From Schwartzia sp. (in: firmicutes) (lineage in GTDB: Bacteria > Bacillota > Negativicutes > Selenomonadales > Selenomonadaceae), in contig JAILNL010000040.1 in assembly GCA_024691625.1 (NCBI GenBank), forward strand, positions 1-6,469: 6,469 bases of DNA, written 5' to 3'. The translations under genes and the position numbers were made by a program. Below, piece by piece: positions 5,384 to 6,469 of this stretch (position 1 is its first letter; each line of letters opens with the position of its first letter). The notes below the pieces were generated by a model. That model ran no database searches and had not been told where the DNA came from. It worked only from the letters and a program-made list of their open reading frames with translations.

Positions 5384-6058
5384 ATGAAACTGGAAGCGAA
5401 GGGACTTAAAAAGGATTATACGCGCGCGGGGAAAAGCGGAAGTGTCTTTGAGGCGGTGAAGCCTTTGGATTTTGCGCTGAAGTCGGGCGAGCTTGTTGAG
5501 ATAACAGGACGGTCGGGAAGCGGGAAAAGCACGCTTTTGAGCATGATGGCAGGAATGCTTGTGCCTACAGGCGGCAGCATCTGCATTGATGATATGGATA
5601 TTTACGCCATGGAGGAAGAGGAACGGTCAAAGCTGAGAAATGGCAGAATCGGGCTGATTCCGCAGGGGAATACGGCGCTGCTTTCCTTAACGGTGCTGGA
5701 AAATGTCATGCTGCCCTTTGTACTTTATCATAAGGAGCCGCCGCCGGAGGACAGGGCGAAGGAGCTTCTCATGAAGGTCGGGCTCTTTGATATGAAGGAC
5801 GAAAGACCTAACGCACTGTCGGGGGGCGAGCTTCGCCGTATGGCCGTGGCAAGGGCGCTTCTGATGAAGCCTGCGGTGCTTCTGGCTGACGAGCCAACGG
5901 CAGGGCTGGATGATGCCAATGTGGAGCTGGTAATGGAGCTTCTGCGCAGTGCCGCGGATGAGGGCGCTTCGGTTTTGCTGGTTACCCATGAAAATGAGGC
6001 AAGGAAGTATGCCGACCGCGTTTTTAATATGGCCGGTGGCAGGCTTTGTTCCAATTAA
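5384..6058 (+). CDS. ABC transporter ATP-binding protein, MacB/LolD class
   Basis: The 224-residue cytoplasmic ATPase has a complete motif set: Walker A GRSGSGKST (42-50), Q-loop Gln94 in LIPQGN, signature LSGGE (145-149, with E replacing the usual Q, a common variant), Walker B VLLADEPTAGLD (165-176) with catalytic Glu170, and H-loop His202. Its length matches LolD/MacB-type subunits that serve FtsX permeases. I chose ATG 5384 because AAGGAAGGTG (5368-5377) lies 6 nt before it. An upstream in-frame TTG at 5360 would add eight residues, overlap the permease gene and lacks such support. It is the last gene of the operon, followed at once by a strong terminator. It should dimerise and power both permeases. 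Confidence 0.92.
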   Translation: MKLEAKGLKKDYTRAGKSGSVFEAVKPLDFALKSGELVEITGRSGSGKSTLLSMMAGMLVPTGGSICIDDMDIYAMEEEERSKLRNGRIGLIPQGNTALLSLTVLENVMLPFVLYHKEPPPEDRAKELLMKVGLFDMKDERPNALSGGELRRMAVARALLMKPAVLLADEPTAGLDDANVELVMELLRSAADEGASVLLVTHENEARKYADRVFNMAGGRLCSN

Positions 6059-6090
6059 AAAAAGAGACTCCTTTGCGAGTCTCTTTTTTT
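6057..6090. terminator. Intrinsic terminator ending the ABC operon
   Basis: A perfect 14-bp stem, AAAAAAAGAGACTC (6057-6070) with GAGTCTCTTTTTTT (6077-6090), has a 6-nt loop. It overlaps the ATPase stop codon. The T-run serves the plus strand, and the matching A-run lets it also stop transcripts coming from the right on the minus strand. Confidence 0.95.
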
Positions 6091-6112
6091 ATGCCGGATC
6101 TTTTTTAGCCAT

Positions 6113-6143
6113 GCTGTGTCAAAATGCTCTCGGCGTAGCTCTA
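6113..6143 (+). repeat. 31-nt interspersed repeat, copy 1
   Basis: The unit starts GCTGTGTCAAAATGCTCTCG and ends AGCTCTA. It agrees with copy 2 at 27 of 31 positions, and the four differences are all transitions. This copy continues into a hairpin arm, while copy 2 does not, so copy 1 looks more complete. Confidence 0.7.
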
Positions 6144-6165
6144 CTACGCAGTCGAGCATTTTTCC
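6121..6165 (+). terminator. Long two-tier hairpin with T-run in repeat copy 1
   Basis: The outer stem AAAATGCTC/GAGCATTTT (6121-6129 with 6154-6162) and inner stem GCGTAG/CTACGC (6133-6138 with 6144-6149) have a 5-nt loop CTCTA. The 3' arm ends in a short T-run. It could act as a backup terminator for the operon, or be a structural part of the repeat element. Confidence 0.5.
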
Positions 6166-6217
6166 TTGCCTGACGAAAAAATATCTCGGCATTGTTGTTG
6201 CGTTCTTTTTCAATTAG

Positions 6218-6248
6218 GCTGTGTCAAAACGTTCTCGGCACAGCTCTA
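6218..6248 (+). repeat. 31-nt interspersed repeat, copy 2
   Basis: This begins GCTGTGTCAAAACGTTCTCG and ends AGCTCTA, with four transitions relative to copy 1, 105 bases downstream. The long 3' hairpin arm of copy 1 is missing after it. The sequence changes to the C-rich hairpin cluster at about 6270, so this copy is probably truncated or decayed. Confidence 0.7.
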
Positions 6249-6293
6249 TTTTCTTTACGGTTCTTTTTCTCCCCCCACCGCCTTCGGCTGTTT

Positions 6294-6319
6294 CCCCCCT
6301 CCGGGAGGGGGGCTTTTTT
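6294..6319 (+). terminator. G/C-only hairpin with T6, terminator-like
   Basis: CCCCCCT (6294-6300) pairs with AGGGGGG (6306-6312) around a CCGGG loop, followed after one C by six T residues (6314-6319). It has full intrinsic-terminator form on the plus strand, but the operon already ends 200 bases earlier, so it is probably part of the repeat element. Confidence 0.65.
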
Positions 6320-6320
6320 G

Positions 6321-6367
6321 CCTCCCTCCATGAGGGAGGTGGCACGCTGAAAGCGTGACGGAGGGAG
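6321..6367. repeat. Multi-hairpin GC-rich repeat element
   Basis: CCTCCCTC/GAGGGAGG (6321-6328 with 6332-6339, loop CAT) is followed by CACGCT/AGCGTG (6343-6348 with 6352-6357, loop GAA), then GGAGGGAG (6360-6367). The last segment can alternatively pair with CTCCCTCC at 6322-6329, enclosing the second hairpin. I recall closely similar stretches recurring between genes in many gut Clostridia and Negativicutes, which suggests an interspersed non-coding repeat. Confidence 0.65.
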
Positions 6368-6379
6368 TTAATATGTATT

Positions 6380-6469
6380 TTATTTTTTTATAAGCTCCTT
6401 CGCCAGACGTACTGCAGCAACTCCGTCTGCGGCGTAGAAATCGGCGCCTGCTTCCTGAGCGTATTCGGG
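6380..6469 (-). CDS. Partial: C-terminus of a corrinoid (B12-binding) protein
   Basis: Only the last 29 residues and the TAA stop (6382-6380) lie in the window. The gene enters from the right edge and runs leftward. The visible peptide contains EYAQEAGADFYAADGVAAV followed by RLAKELIKK. The pattern E-A/I-GAD-x-Y-A-x-D-x-x-x-A-V-x-L-A-K is typical of the final strand and helix of the cobalamin-binding domain in corrinoid proteins that work with methyltransferases and in related methionine-synthase-like proteins. The fragment is short, so the family call is moderate and no specific substrate can be named. It converges on the ABC operon with the repeat region between them. No clear minus-strand terminator follows directly, but the bidirectional hairpin at 6057-6090 could end its transcript. 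Confidence 0.6.
   Translation of the reverse strand, partial: PEYAQEAGADFYAADGVAAVRLAKELIKK

Larger units (their letters stand above)
6091..6379. other. Gene-free repeat and hairpin region
   Basis: No coding sequence with a start, ribosome site and plausible protein is visible in these 289 bases. The space lies between two convergent genes and is filled by two copies of a diverged 31-nt repeat, a long hairpin inside the first copy, and a GC-rich cluster of three hairpins. It looks like a landing area for small non-coding repeats. Confidence 0.7.

Noticed and set aside
2990..6058. MacAB efflux, LolCDE or BceAB-type exporter
   Set aside because: There is no MacA-type adaptor. BceB permeases are single chains of about 650 residues with ten helices, and the paired 390-400 residue four-helix permeases with DFVI-x-PWL motifs plus a Fur box fit the iron-cluster type better. 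Lol function cannot be fully excluded if the organism has an outer membrane.
5949..6173. 74-codon plus-strand open frame across the operon terminator
   Set aside because: It is an out-of-frame shadow of the ATPase gene that runs through the terminator hairpin and repeat copy 1.
6113..6367. CRISPR array
   Set aside because: Only two diverged copies with a 74-nt gap of unrelated sequence, plus hairpin clusters. There is no regular repeat-spacer pattern and no cas gene.

Overview
The window looks like chromosomal DNA of an anaerobic member of the Bacillota. The evidence is strong AGGAGG-type ribosome binding sites, a ZTP riboswitch in front of a stand-alone AICAR transformylase, a Fur-type box, ParB/Spo0J-type parS sequence, and low-complexity terminator repeats of the kind common in gut Clostridia and Negativicutes. 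I cannot fix the genus. Two near-consensus DnaA boxes at the left edge and a perfect 16-bp parS palindrome at 1552-1567 suggest the segment lies in the origin-proximal part of the chromosome.

Layout. Positions 1-176 hold AT-rich DNA with the DnaA-box-like sites and a bidirectional terminator. A purH-type gene for the transformylase domain only runs leftward from 1349 to 177. Its leader (1374-1476, minus strand) is a recognisable ZTP (pfl) riboswitch feeding a terminator, with a sigma-A type promoter at 1488-1516. The non-coding stretch 1477-1828 separates purH from a divergent operon and holds the purH promoter, the parS site, several hairpins, and a second strong promoter whose -35 lies inside a 7-1-7 Fur box.

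From 1829 to 6058 five tightly packed genes run rightward: a four-helix DUF4418-like membrane protein with two outward-facing MRCH motifs, a membrane-anchored extracellular DUF6273-like protein, two related FtsX/MacB-type permeases, and their ATPase. Gaps are 1-22 nt or small overlaps, and a long hairpin terminator at 6057-6090 closes the unit. The permease pair and ATPase resemble the ABC module of the Campylobacter P19/Ftr1 iron-uptake cluster, and the Fur box supports iron control. No FTR1 or P19 gene is present here, so the DUF4418 and DUF6273 proteins are candidate metal-handling or partner components of a variant system.

Positions 6091-6379 contain no gene, only two diverged copies of a 31-nt repeat and a cluster of GC-rich hairpins. 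The right edge holds the last 29 codons of a leftward gene resembling the C-terminus of a corrinoid (B12-binding) protein.
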